64,000 nt of DNA from Streptomyces sp. NBC_00775 (GTDB lineage Bacteria; Actinomycetota; Actinomycetes; Streptomycetales; Streptomycetaceae), in the NCBI RefSeq assembly GCF_036347135.1, contig NZ_CP108938.1, positions 2,728,001 through 2,792,000 of the forward strand, in the 5' to 3' direction. This document shows positions 8,072 through 16,671 of this stretch, one piece after another. The notes under the pieces were generated by a model. The model saw nothing but the letters and a program-made list of their open reading frames with translations. It was not told the origin of the DNA and ran no database searches. Position 1 is the first letter of the stretch, and every line of letters begins with the position of its first letter. A program made the translations under genes and the position numbers.

Positions 8072-10123
8072 TCAGCTCTTCGAGTTCGAGGACTCCTTCG
8101 GGCGCTCTTCCGCGGGCCCCCGGCGCACCGCTCCCGGCGCGTTCCAGTCCTGCCGCTTGCGGGCCCGCAGCTTCGCGGCCTCGGAGGACTCCAGCTGGTA
8201 GGGCACGGAGGTCACCATGACGCCCGGGGTGAACAGCAGCCGGCCCTTGAGGCGCAGGGCGCTCTGGTTGTGCAGCAGGTGCTCGTACCAGTGGCCGACC
8301 ACATACTCGGGGATGATCACGGAGACCGCGTCACGCGGGGATTCCTTGCGCAGCCCCTTCACGTACTCGATGATCGGCCGCGTGATCTCGCGGTACGGCG
8401 AGTCGAGGACCTTCAGCGGTACGTCGATGCCGCGCCGCTCCCACTCCTCGCGCAGGGCCTTGGTCTCGGCCGGGTCGACGTTGACGCTGAGCGCTTCGAG
8501 GGTGTCGGAGCGCAGCAGCTTGGCGTAGGCGAGGGCGCGCAGCGTCGGGCGGTGGATCTTGGAGATCAGGACGACGGAGTGCACGCGGGAGGGGCGGACA
8601 CTGTCGTCGCTCGGGCCCTCGGGGGCGGCGATCTCCTCGGCGACCCGGTCGTAGTGCTTACGGATCGCGCTCATCGTCGCGTAGAAGATCACCATGCCGA
8701 GCAGCGCGACCCAGGCTCCGTGCGTGAACTTCGTGACGAGTACGACGACGAGCACCAGGCCCGTGAAGAAGGCGCCGAACGCGTTGATCGCCCGGGAGCG
8801 GACCATGTGGCGCCGCTTGGCCTGGTCCGTCTCGGTGGCCAGGTGGCGGTTCCAGTGGCGGACCATGCCGGTCTGGCTGAGCGTGAAGGAGACGAACACG
8901 CCGACGATGTAGAGCTGGATCAGCCGGGTCGAGTCGGCGCCGTAGATGATGACCAGCATGGTCGCCGCGCCCGCGAGCAGCACGATGCCGTTGGAGAAGG
9001 CGAGGCGGTCGCCGCGGGTGTGCAGCTGGCGCGGGAGGTAGCGGTCCTGGGCGAGGATCGAGCCGAGCAGCGGGAAGCCGTTGTACGCGGTGTTGGCGGC
9101 CAGGAACAGGACCAGCGCGGTGGCGGCGGCCAGCACGATGAACAGGAAGCTGCCCTTGCCGAACACGGCCTCGGCGACCTGGGAGATCACCGGGTTCTGG
9201 ACGTAGCCGGAGCCGATCGCGACGCCGTTGTGGAGCAGGTCGGTGGCCGGGTTCTCGGCCATCCGGACGTTGGTCGCCATGGCCAGGGCGATGATGCCGC
9301 AGAACATCGTGACGGCGAGCAGGCCCATCGCGGCGAGCGTGGACGCGGCGTTCTTCGACTTCGGCTTGCGGAAGGCGGGGACGCCGTTGGAGATCGCCTC
9401 GACGCCGGTGAGGGCGGCACAGCCGGAGGAGAAGGCGCGCAGGAGCAGGAAGACGAGGGCGAAGCCCGCGAGGCCCTGGTGCTCGGCCTTGATGTGGTAG
9501 TCGGCGGTCGGCGCCTTCATGGTGTCGTTCAGGACGAGGCCGCGGAAGGCACCCCACGCGATCATGATGAAGACGCCCGCCACGAAGACGTACGTCGGAA
9601 TCGCGAAGAGCTTTCCGGACTCCTTGACTCCGCGCAGGTTCATCAGCGTGAGCAGCACGATGACGGCGACCGCGCAGGCCACCTTGTGCTCGACCACGAA
9701 GGGAACCGCCGAGCCGAGGTTCTCGATGCCGGAGGCGATGGAGACGGCGACCGTGAGGACGTAGTCGACGAGCAGGGCGCTGGCGACCGTGAGTCCGGCC
9801 CGGGGACCGAGGTTGGTGTTGGCCACCTCGTAGTCGCCGCCGCCGCTCGGGTAGGCGTGCACGTTCTGCCGGTAGGAGGCGACCACCGTGAACATCAGCA
9901 CGACGACCGCGACCGCGATCCAGGGGCTGAAGTGGTAGGCCGACACGCCCGCGATGGACAGGACCAGCAGGACCTCGCCGGGCGCGTACGCCACGGAGGA
10001 CAGCGGGTCGGAAGCGAAGACAGGGAGTGCGATGCGCTTCGGCAGGAGCGTTTCTCCGAGCCGATCACTGCGCAGTGCGCGCCCGATCAGGATCCGTTTG
10101 GGCACGTCGGTCAGTTTGGACAC
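8072..10123 (-). CDS. KimA-like APC-superfamily potassium transporter
   Basis: This 683-residue membrane protein has an APC core of about 12 helices and a C-terminal cytoplasmic region of about 170 residues (from HSVVLISKIHRPT). That is the architecture of Bacillus KimA (YdaO), a K+/H+ symporter inhibited by c-di-AMP. Its neighbours are ceoB-ceoC (TrkA-type potassium regulators) and, further on, kdpDE, which supports a potassium role. The GTG at 10123 lies seven bases after a TACGAT hexamer, so the mRNA is probably leaderless. A longer reading from 10237 lacks a ribosome site. It could still be an amino-acid permease, the usual automatic label. Confidence 0.75.
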   Translation of the reverse strand: MSKLTDVPKRILIGRALRSDRLGETLLPKRIALPVFASDPLSSVAYAPGEVLLVLSIAGVSAYHFSPWIAVAVVVLMFTVVASYRQNVHAYPSGGGDYEVANTNLGPRAGLTVASALLVDYVLTVAVSIASGIENLGSAVPFVVEHKVACAVAVIVLLTLMNLRGVKESGKLFAIPTYVFVAGVFIMIAWGAFRGLVLNDTMKAPTADYHIKAEHQGLAGFALVFLLLRAFSSGCAALTGVEAISNGVPAFRKPKSKNAASTLAAMGLLAVTMFCGIIALAMATNVRMAENPATDLLHNGVAIGSGYVQNPVISQVAEAVFGKGSFLFIVLAAATALVLFLAANTAYNGFPLLGSILAQDRYLPRQLHTRGDRLAFSNGIVLLAGAATMLVIIYGADSTRLIQLYIVGVFVSFTLSQTGMVRHWNRHLATETDQAKRRHMVRSRAINAFGAFFTGLVLVVVLVTKFTHGAWVALLGMVIFYATMSAIRKHYDRVAEEIAAPEGPSDDSVRPSRVHSVVLISKIHRPTLRALAYAKLLRSDTLEALSVNVDPAETKALREEWERRGIDVPLKVLDSPYREITRPIIEYVKGLRKESPRDAVSVIIPEYVVGHWYEHLLHNQSALRLKGRLLFTPGVMVTSVPYQLESSEAAKLRARKRQDWNAPGAVRRGPAEERPKESSNSKS

Positions 10124-10130
10124 GCAGAGG

Positions 10131-10136
10131 ATCGTA
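10131..10136 (-). promoter_or_regulatory. -10 element of a leaderless KimA-like transcript
   Basis: TACGAT (a TANNNT hexamer) ends seven bases before the GTG, so transcription would start at the start codon. No clear -35 or Shine-Dalgarno sequence is visible. Confidence 0.5.
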
Positions 10137-10283
10137 AGCGTTCGAACGCGGGGTCGCCCACCTACCGCACCACATCTGCCCTCCGAGTGAAATCGGGGAC
10201 GGCCGCGGCTGCGGATTCCGCACCCCCACAGCTCCACATGCCTATATGACGAAAGCCCTAGTCTGACCGGTTATGGAGGTTCC

Positions 10284-10379
10284 ATGCATGGCACCGCGGA
10301 GCTGATCGGCGCCCTGGCCGGACTCGCCGGCCTCGGAATCCTGACCCTCGCGAGCGTTCGCAGCATCACACGTCGTTGA
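10284..10379 (+). CDS. 31-residue membrane peptide upstream of ceoB
   Basis: This short frame begins MHGTAELIGALAGLAG and ends VRSITRR. It is one hydrophobic, glycine-rich helix followed by a basic tail that would stay in the cytoplasm. GGAGG stands five bases before its ATG, one of the best ribosome sites in this part of the window. It diverges from the KimA-like gene and precedes ceoB by 105 bases. Small single-helix peptides of this size (for example KdpF) accompany potassium transporters, so a similar partner role is an inference. It could be missed by annotation because of its length. Confidence 0.6.
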   Translation: MHGTAELIGALAGLAGLGILTLASVRSITRR

Positions 10380-10484
10380 TCGTGCACAGGGGTGCCCCCG
10401 ACGGACCGCGCGTGTGTAGCTTGGGCGGCGGTCTGAGACCCTGTTTAGCCTGAGCCGTAACCATTCACATTCGGAAGGACGGTC

Positions 10485-11156
10485 GTGCACATCGTCATCA
10501 TGGGCTGCGGAAGAGTGGGTTCCGCTCTTGCCCAGACCCTGGAGCAACAGGGGCACACGGTCGCCGTGATCGACCAGGACCCCACCGCCTTCCGACGACT
10601 GGGCTCCGGGTTCGGCGGCCGTCGTGTCACCGGAGTCGGCTTCGACCAGGACACCCTGCGCGAGGCGGGCATCGAGGAGGCCGGGGCGTTCGCCGCGGTC
10701 TCCAGCGGTGACAACTCGAACATCATCGCCGCCCGCGTGGCCCGCGAGATGTTCGGCATCGAGAACGTCGCGGCACGCATCTACGACCCCCGCCGCGCCG
10801 AGGTCTACCAGCGCCTCGGCATCCCCACCGTCGCCACCGTCCGCTGGACGGCCGACCAGATGCTGCGCCGGCTGCTGCCCTCGGGCGCCGAGCCGCTGTG
10901 GCGTGACCCCACGGGCGGTGTGCAGCTCGCCGAGGTGCACACCTCCGCGGGCTGGGTCGGCCACAAGATCAGCCGGCTCCAGGACGAGACGGGCGTGCGC
11001 GTGGCCTTCCTCACCCGGCTGGGCGAGGCGATCCTGCCGTCGTCCCAGACGGTGCTGCAGGAGGGCGACCTGGTGCACGTGATGATGCGCACCGACGAGG
11101 TGGACAAGGTCGAGGCGTCCTTCGCCAAGGGCCCTGAAGAGGAGGCCGGTCACTGA
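10485..11156 (+). CDS. ceoB: TrkA-type potassium uptake regulator CeoB
   Basis: This is a 223-residue TrkA protein. The N-terminal RCK Rossmann domain begins with the dinucleotide loop MGCGRVGSALA (6-16) and has the acidic strand end VIDQD. The C-terminal TrkA-C domain begins near residue 135. Such proteins bind NAD(H) or nucleotides and gate potassium channels or symporters from the cytoplasm. The start is GTG with GGAAGGA upstream. Its stop overlaps the ceoC start (TGATG), so the two are coupled. TrkA-C domains are known c-di-AMP receptors in other bacteria. No TrkH/KtrB pore gene is in the window. Confidence 0.9.
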   Translation: MHIVIMGCGRVGSALAQTLEQQGHTVAVIDQDPTAFRRLGSGFGGRRVTGVGFDQDTLREAGIEEAGAFAAVSSGDNSNIIAARVAREMFGIENVAARIYDPRRAEVYQRLGIPTVATVRWTADQMLRRLLPSGAEPLWRDPTGGVQLAEVHTSAGWVGHKISRLQDETGVRVAFLTRLGEAILPSSQTVLQEGDLVHVMMRTDEVDKVEASFAKGPEEEAGH

Positions 11157-11833
11157 TGAGGGTCGCCATTGCCGGTGCCGGTGCCGTGGGCCGCTCGATC
11201 GCGGGCGAGCTCCTGGAGAACGGCCACGAGGTTCTGCTGATCGACAAGGCGCCGACCGCCATCTCGGTCGAGCGCGTCCCGCAGGCGGAGTGGCTGCTCG
11301 CCGACGCCTGCGAGATCACTTCCCTGGACGAGGCCGCGCTGCAGCGCTGCAACGTGGCCATCGCGGCCACGGGCGACGACAAGGTCAACCTCGTCGTCTC
11401 CCTGCTCGCGAAGACCGAGTACGGGGTCCCGCGGGTCGTCGCCCGCGTCAACAACCCCAAGAACGAGTGGCTGTTCAACGAGGCCTGGGGCGTCGACGTC
11501 GCCGTCTCCACCCCGCGCCTGATGTCGGCCCTGGTCGAGGAGGCCGTCAGCGTCGGCGACCTCGTCCGGCTGCTGCGCTTCAGCCACGGCGACGCCAACC
11601 TCGTCGAGCTGACCCTGCCGCCGGAGTCCGCCCTGGCCGGTACGACGGTCGGCGACGTCGAGTGGCCCGAGGACACCTCCCTGGTGACCATCATCCGTGG
11701 CACCCGCGTCCTCACCCCCTCCCGGGAGGACTCCCTGGAGGCGGGCGACGAGCTCCTCTTCGTGGCCGCTCAGGCCCGCGAGGAGCAGCTGGAGGACCTG
11801 CTGTCGGTGCGCCGCGAGGACGCGACGGGCTAG
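11156..11833 (+). CDS. ceoC: TrkA-type potassium uptake regulator CeoC
   Basis: This 225-residue paralogue of CeoB has the same RCK (IAGAGAVGRSIA, 4-15) plus TrkA-C layout. It overlaps ceoB by one base. Two different RCK subunits probably form a hetero-oligomeric gating ring. In mycobacteria the ceoB-ceoC pair stands beside the same APC-type transporter gene, so the pair may regulate that transporter or a distant pore protein. A perfect 25-bp dyad terminator follows 10 bases after the stop. Confidence 0.9.
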   Translation: MRVAIAGAGAVGRSIAGELLENGHEVLLIDKAPTAISVERVPQAEWLLADACEITSLDEAALQRCNVAIAATGDDKVNLVVSLLAKTEYGVPRVVARVNNPKNEWLFNEAWGVDVAVSTPRLMSALVEEAVSVGDLVRLLRFSHGDANLVELTLPPESALAGTTVGDVEWPEDTSLVTIIRGTRVLTPSREDSLEAGDELLFVAAQAREEQLEDLLSVRREDATG

Positions 11834-11843
11834 TCGCTTCCGA

Positions 11844-11893
11844 TACGACGATGGGGGGCGCCCGGAGATCTCCGGGCGCCCCCCATCGTCGTA
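11844..11893. terminator. Perfect dyad terminator after ceoBC
   Basis: Two 25-base arms (11844-11868 and 11869-11893) are exact reverse complements with no spacer. The core is GGGGGGCGCCCGGAG. It lies between convergent genes and can end transcription in both directions. Confidence 0.85.
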
Positions 11894-11960
11894 CACGCTC
11901 CAGGCCTGACGCCTCCCGGCGCCGTACGGCCGAAGGCGGCTGCCGAGCCGCTGCAGTCGC

Positions 11961-12716
11961 TTACGCCTCGCGGCGGTGCCGGGCCGGCGCGCTCTCGCCG
12001 CGCTCCTGGGCGAGGGCGGCCTTACGTTCCTTCTCGGCCTTCTCCTCGGCCTCCATCTCCGCGAACACGTCGATCGGAGCGGGGGCCTTGGCCAGGAAGA
12101 CCCAGGTGAGCCAGACGGCGAGGAGGAAGGGCGGGATCTTGAGGGCGATCAGGATCCAGCCGAACTTGGTGGTGTCAGCCCACCAGTAGAGCGGGAAGAG
12201 CACCGCGCACTTGGCGAGCAGGATCAGGCCCCAAGCCCAACTCGCCTTCGCGTACGCCTTCTTGCGGCCGGGGTTGCGGGTGCGCCAGGAGAGGTTCTCC
12301 TTGAAGACCGGGCCGAGGATCAGGCCGATCAGCGGGACACCCGCGAGGGTCGTGACGATGTAGGCGACGGCAAGGCCGAGCGTGTAGAGCATGCCCGGCA
12401 GGTAGAAGTCCTTCGCGTTGCCCGTCATCATCGCGAAGACCACGCCGAACGCGACGCCGAAGACGCCGCTGAAGGCGTGCTTGACGGTGTCGCGCTTCAC
12501 GAGGCGGACCACGACGAGCAGCAGGGACATCGCGAGGGCGGCGATCGCCGACCAGTGCAGGTCCTTGTTGATCGTGAAGATGGTGACGAAGAGGAGGCCG
12601 GGCACCACCGTCTCGACCATGCCCCGCACGCCGCCGAACGCCTCGAAGAGAGCGGCCTCGGTCACCGCCCTCGAATCATGCTGGGCGTCTTGGGTCGGCT
12701 TGTCGAGCGACGTCAC
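11961..12716 (-). CDS. DUF3159 membrane protein
   Basis: This 251-residue integral membrane protein of the actinobacterial DUF3159 family has about five to six hydrophobic segments between residues 30 and 215. The C-terminal cytoplasmic tail is charged and probably helical (AEMEAEEKAEKERKAALAQ). The start is GTG with GGGAG upstream, three bases after the OB-fold gene stop, so they form an operon. The family's role is unknown. The gene is always found near ceoBC in the actinobacteria I recall (Rv2693c), so a link to ion or envelope homeostasis is possible. Confidence 0.85.
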   Translation of the reverse strand: MTSLDKPTQDAQHDSRAVTEAALFEAFGGVRGMVETVVPGLLFVTIFTINKDLHWSAIAALAMSLLLVVVRLVKRDTVKHAFSGVFGVAFGVVFAMMTGNAKDFYLPGMLYTLGLAVAYIVTTLAGVPLIGLILGPVFKENLSWRTRNPGRKKAYAKASWAWGLILLAKCAVLFPLYWWADTTKFGWILIALKIPPFLLAVWLTWVFLAKAPAPIDVFAEMEAEEKAEKERKAALAQERGESAPARHRREA

Positions 12717-12719
12717 CGG

Positions 12720-13118
12720 CTACTCCCGTCCGAGCGGTCTGAGTTCGTACTTCGGGTTGAACAGCACCCTACGGCCCCGGCTCATCGAAATGCGGCCCGA
12801 TGCGATCAGCTTGCGCCCCGGCTCGATCCCGACGATGGAGCGCCGGCCGAGCCAGACCACGTCCAGGGCGGCCGAGCCGTCGAACAGCTCGGCTTCCAGG
12901 GCCGGGACACCGGCCCGTGGCCGCAGAGTGACCGTGCGCAAGGTACCAGTAACCGTGACGATCTGTCGGTCGTGGCAGTCGCAGATGCGCGTACAGCCCG
13001 TGGTCTCGGCGTCCTCGCGCAGCTCCTCGGACTCCAGGTCCTGCTGGGACGAGGAGAGCCGGTCTATCATGCGCCGGAACCGGCCCGCCGGCTTTTCGGA
13101 ACGAGGAACAGCACTCAT
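12720..13118 (-). CDS. OB-fold nucleic-acid-binding-like protein
   Basis: This 132-residue protein has an N-terminal helical part rich in charged residues (1-45), then an OB-fold (about 50-130) with TVTGTLRTVTLRP and GRKLIASGRI strands. This resembles the anticodon-binding/RecG-wedge type OB domain. A CTRICDC motif lies at 42-48. It is the orthologue by position of Rv2694c. The ligand is unknown; nucleic acid is only the usual guess. It is the first gene of the operon with DUF3159, and its upstream region carries the 22-bp tandem repeat. Confidence 0.8.
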   Translation of the reverse strand: MSAVPRSEKPAGRFRRMIDRLSSSQQDLESEELREDAETTGCTRICDCHDRQIVTVTGTLRTVTLRPRAGVPALEAELFDGSAALDVVWLGRRSIVGIEPGRKLIASGRISMSRGRRVLFNPKYELRPLGRE

Positions 13119-13187
13119 ACCGAAAGCGTACCGGGGCGCACTGACGACGGATGAACGAGAGCGCTCACCTGTGGTCTTTCGCGCACT

Positions 13188-13274
13188 GATTCCCGAATGC
13201 CGGTTGTCGGATTCCCGTATGCCCGGTGTCCGATTCCCGTGTGCCCGGTGTCGGATTGCCGTATCCCGGTGTCT
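13188..13274. repeat. Four tandem 22-bp repeats
   Basis: Units start at 13188, 13210, 13232 and 13254; the last is 21 bases. The consensus is GATTCCCGTATGCCCGGTGT plus CC or CG, with one to four differences per copy. The array fills the space between the kdpE stop (13293) and the OB-fold gene start (13118). Twenty-two bases is about two helical turns, so a protein could bind all copies on one face. Confidence 0.85.
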
Positions 13275-13292
13275 CGGGCAGAAACCTCCGGG

Positions 13293-13976
13293 CTACCTCT
13301 CGAACCGGTATCCCATCCCCGGCTCCGTCATGAAGTGCCGCGGATGCGACGGGTCCGCCTCCAGCTTGCGGCGCAGCTGTGCCATGTAGACCCGGAGGTA
13401 GTTGGTCTCCGTGCCGTACGACGGCCCCCACACCTCCTGGAGCAGCTGTTTCTGGCTGACCAGGCGGCCCGTGTTGCGCACCAGGACCTCCAGGAGGTGC
13501 CACTCCGTGGGGGTGAGGCGTACGTCCCGCCCGTCGCGGTTGACCTTCTTCGCCGCCAGGTCGACGGTGAAGTCCTCGGTCTCGACGATCACGTCGTCCT
13601 CGTCGCCCCCGGTGGGCTCCGCGCGGCGGACGGCGGCGCGCAGCCGGGCCAGCAGCTCGTCCATGCCGAAGGGCTTGGTGACGTAGTCGTCGGCGCCCGC
13701 GTCGAGGGCCTCGACCTTCTCGTCGGAGGAGTGCCGGGCGGACAGCACCAGGATCGGCACCCGGGTCCAGCCGCGCAGCCCCTTGATCACCTCGACGCCG
13801 TCCATGTCGGGCAGGCCCAGGTCGAGCACGACGACGTCGGGGTGCCGGGCGGCGGCGAGCTGGAGCGCGGTGGCTCCGTCGGGGGCCGCGTCGACCTCGT
13901 ACTTGCGTGCCTTCAGGTTGATCACGAGGGCTCGGGTGATCTGCGGCTCGTCGTCGACCACGAGGACCCGGGTCAT
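13293..13976 (-). CDS. kdpE: KdpE response regulator
   Basis: This 227-residue OmpR-type regulator has a receiver domain (1-120) with phosphoacceptor D52 in VVVLDLGLPDMDG and switch lysine in YVTKPFG. A winged-helix DNA-binding domain (about 132-227) ends in the usual GMGYRFE. It overlaps the kdpD stop by four bases (ATGA). With KdpD it controls high-affinity potassium uptake. No kdpFABC genes are in the window, so its main target must be elsewhere or different. Confidence 0.92.
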   Translation of the reverse strand: MTRVLVVDDEPQITRALVINLKARKYEVDAAPDGATALQLAAARHPDVVVLDLGLPDMDGVEVIKGLRGWTRVPILVLSARHSSDEKVEALDAGADDYVTKPFGMDELLARLRAAVRRAEPTGGDEDDVIVETEDFTVDLAAKKVNRDGRDVRLTPTEWHLLEVLVRNTGRLVSQKQLLQEVWGPSYGTETNYLRVYMAQLRRKLEADPSHPRHFMTEPGMGYRFER

Positions 13977-16516
13977 GAGACCTGCCTTTCCGCTGTTGCT
14001 GTTGCCGTGGCGAGGCCGGGCAGGCGCTGCACCGCCCGGACCGTGAGCACCATGGTGAGTCCGCCGCCGGGGGTGTCCTCGGCGTTCAGTGTGCCGCCCA
14101 TCGACTCGGCGAAGCCGCGGGCGACCGCGAGGCCGAGGCCCACTCCGGCGCCGCGCGGGGCGTCGCCGTAGCGCTGGAAGGGCGCGAAGATGCGGTCCTT
14201 GGCCTCGTCCGGGACGCCCGGGCCGCGGTCCACCACCCGTACCTCGACGCGGTCGGCGATGGCGCTCGCGGAGACCAGGACCAGTTCGTCGACGGGGCTG
14301 TACTTGACGGCGTTCTCGACGAGGTTGGCGACCGCGCGCTCCAGCAGCCCCGCGTCGACCGCGACCATCGGCAGGCTCTCCGGGATCTCCAGCTCCACGC
14401 TGTCCTCGGGGACGCCGCCGAGCGCCATCGGGACCACCTCGTCGAGGTCGATCTCCCGGATCAGCGGGGTGACCGTGCCGGTCTGGAGGCGGGACATGTC
14501 CAGCAGGTTGCCCACCAGGTGGTCGAGGCGGTCGGCGCCGTTCTCGATGCCTTCGAGGAGCTCCGCCTGGTCCTCCTCGGACCAGGCGACGTCGTCGGAG
14601 CGCAGCGAGGAGACGGAGGCCTTGATCCCGGCCAGCGGGGTGCGCAGGTCGTGGCTGACGGCGGCCAGCAGCGCGGTGCGGATGCGGTTGCCCTCGGCCA
14701 GTTCCTTGGCCTGGTCGGCCTCGTGCTGGAGGCGCTGGCGGTCCAGGACCACGGCGGCCTGGGCGGCGAAGGCGGCGAGCACCCTGCGGTCGGAGGCCGG
14801 CAGCACGCGTCCGGACAGGGCGAGCGCCATGTGGTCGCCGACCGGAATGTCCACGTCGGCGTCCTCGGGGCGCTTCGAGGGCCCCGGCCCCACACTGCCC
14901 GCGCAGGTCCACGGGTCGACGTCGCTCGTCCGCTCCAGCAGCGCGACGGACTCCATCCCGAAGGTCTCCCGGACCCGTTCCAGCAGGGCCTCCAGGCTGG
15001 TCTCGCCGCGCAGCACGCTGCCCGCCAGGAAGGAGAGGATCTCCGACTCGGCCCGCAGATGCGCCGCCTGGTGGGTGCGGCGGGCCGCCAGGTCCACCAC
15101 GGATGCCACGGACACGGCGACGCCCACGAAGATCGCGATGGCGACGATGTTCTTGGGGTCGGCGATCGTCAGCCGGTGCAGGGGCGGCGTGTAGTAGTAG
15201 TTCAGCAGCAGCGAGCCGAAGGCCGCCGAGGCCAGCGCCGGGTAGAGGCCGCCGAGCAGGGCCGCCGCCACCGTCACCGTCAGGAACAGCAGCATGTCGT
15301 TGGCGAGGCCGAGGTCGATGGTGTTCAGCAGCAGCGCGAGGATCACCGGGCCGCCCACACCGACCAGCCAGCCCCAGATGCTCCGGGAGCGGCCGAGCCG
15401 CGCCCCGCGCGCGACCGGCAGCCCGCGCCCCTTGGCGACCTCGTCATGGGTGACGATGTGGACGTCCAGGTCGGGGCCCGAATCCCGGGCGACCGTGGCG
15501 CCGACGCCCGGCCCGAAGACGTACTGCCAGGCCTTGCGGCGCGAGGAGCCGAGCACGATCTGGGTGGCGTTGACGCCGCGCGCGAAGTCCAGGAGGGATG
15601 CCGGTATGTCGTCCCCGACGACATGGTGGAACGTTCCGCCCAGGTCCTCGACCAGCGTGCGCTGGACGGCGAGCTCCTTGGGCGAGGCTGAGGTGAGCCC
15701 GTCGCTGCGGGCGATGTAGACGGCCATCACCTCGCCGCCGGCGCCCTTCTCCGCGAGCCGCGCGGCACGCCGGATCAGCGTGCGCCCCTCCGGCCCGCCC
15801 GTCAGCCCCACCACGATCCGCTCCCGCGACCCCCAGATCTTCGAGACCCGGTGCTCGCTGCGGTACTCGGTGAGGTACTCGTCGACCCGGTCGGCGACCC
15901 AGAGCAGCGCCAGTTCGCGCAGCGCGGTGAGGTTGCCGGGCCGGAAGTAGTTGGACAGGGCCGCGTCGACCTTGTCGGACTTGTAGATGTTGCCGTGCGC
16001 CATCCGCCGCCGCAGCGCCTGCGGCGACATGTCGACCAGCTCGATCTGGTCCGCCCGGCGCACCACCTCGTCCGGCACGGTCTCCCGCTGCCGTACGCCC
16101 GTTATCGACTCGACGACATCGCCCAGCGACTCCAGATGCTGGATGTTGACCGTCGACACGACGTCGATGCCGGCCGACAGCAGCTCCTCCACGTCCTGCC
16201 AGCGCTTGTCGTTGCGCGAGCCGGGGACATTGGTGTGCGCGAGTTCGTCCACCAGGGCGACGGCCGGGGCGCGCTCCAGTACGGCGTCCACGTCCATCTC
16301 GGTGAACACGGACCCCCGGTACTCCAGCTCCTTGCGCGGCACCTGCTCCAGGCCGTGGAGCATCACCTCGGTACGCGCCCGGTTGTGATGCTCCACGAAC
16401 GCGACCACACAGTCGGTCCCCCGCTCGACGCGGCGGTGCGCCTCGGAGAGCATCGCGTACGTCTTGCCGACGCCCGGTGCCGCACCGAGGTAGATCCGAA
16501 GCTTGCCGCGTCCCAT
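13973..16516 (-). CDS. kdpD: KdpD sensor histidine kinase
   Basis: This is a full-length (847-residue) KdpD. The N-terminal KdpD domain carries Walker A GAAPGVGKTY (11-20) and Walker B VDELAHTN. A universal-stress-protein-like domain follows (about 235-360), then four membrane helices (about 380-480), a GAF-like region, the H-box SHDLRTPLAGIK and a C-terminal ATPase domain with GLGLAVARGF. KdpD senses potassium limitation and salt. The USP-like domain is the c-di-AMP receptor in some Firmicutes; whether that applies here is unknown. It is cotranscribed with kdpE. Confidence 0.93.
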   Translation of the reverse strand: MGRGKLRIYLGAAPGVGKTYAMLSEAHRRVERGTDCVVAFVEHHNRARTEVMLHGLEQVPRKELEYRGSVFTEMDVDAVLERAPAVALVDELAHTNVPGSRNDKRWQDVEELLSAGIDVVSTVNIQHLESLGDVVESITGVRQRETVPDEVVRRADQIELVDMSPQALRRRMAHGNIYKSDKVDAALSNYFRPGNLTALRELALLWVADRVDEYLTEYRSEHRVSKIWGSRERIVVGLTGGPEGRTLIRRAARLAEKGAGGEVMAVYIARSDGLTSASPKELAVQRTLVEDLGGTFHHVVGDDIPASLLDFARGVNATQIVLGSSRRKAWQYVFGPGVGATVARDSGPDLDVHIVTHDEVAKGRGLPVARGARLGRSRSIWGWLVGVGGPVILALLLNTIDLGLANDMLLFLTVTVAAALLGGLYPALASAAFGSLLLNYYYTPPLHRLTIADPKNIVAIAIFVGVAVSVASVVDLAARRTHQAAHLRAESEILSFLAGSVLRGETSLEALLERVRETFGMESVALLERTSDVDPWTCAGSVGPGPSKRPEDADVDIPVGDHMALALSGRVLPASDRRVLAAFAAQAAVVLDRQRLQHEADQAKELAEGNRIRTALLAAVSHDLRTPLAGIKASVSSLRSDDVAWSEEDQAELLEGIENGADRLDHLVGNLLDMSRLQTGTVTPLIREIDLDEVVPMALGGVPEDSVELEIPESLPMVAVDAGLLERAVANLVENAVKYSPVDELVLVSASAIADRVEVRVVDRGPGVPDEAKDRIFAPFQRYGDAPRGAGVGLGLAVARGFAESMGGTLNAEDTPGGGLTMVLTVRAVQRLPGLATATATAERQVS

Positions 16517-16671
16517 GGCCCCTATTGTCTTCCTGTCACCGCTGTGTACGCAGCGTCGACCTTACGGCCAATAATCTCGACAAATGGGGCCAGGGGGTCG
16601 TCCGGCACCGTCTTTGACGCAACCCTGATGCGCCTGCCTGACGCGTCTGCCTGACGCGCCTCCCGGTGGCG

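Noticed and set aside
8039..10249. A 736-codon plus-strand frame opposite the KimA-like gene
   Set aside because: Runs of Asp, Glu and Gly without any domain; the opposite strand encodes a clear membrane transporter.
13188..13274. CRISPR array
   Set aside because: The 22-bp units are directly adjacent, without spacers, and no cas genes are present.
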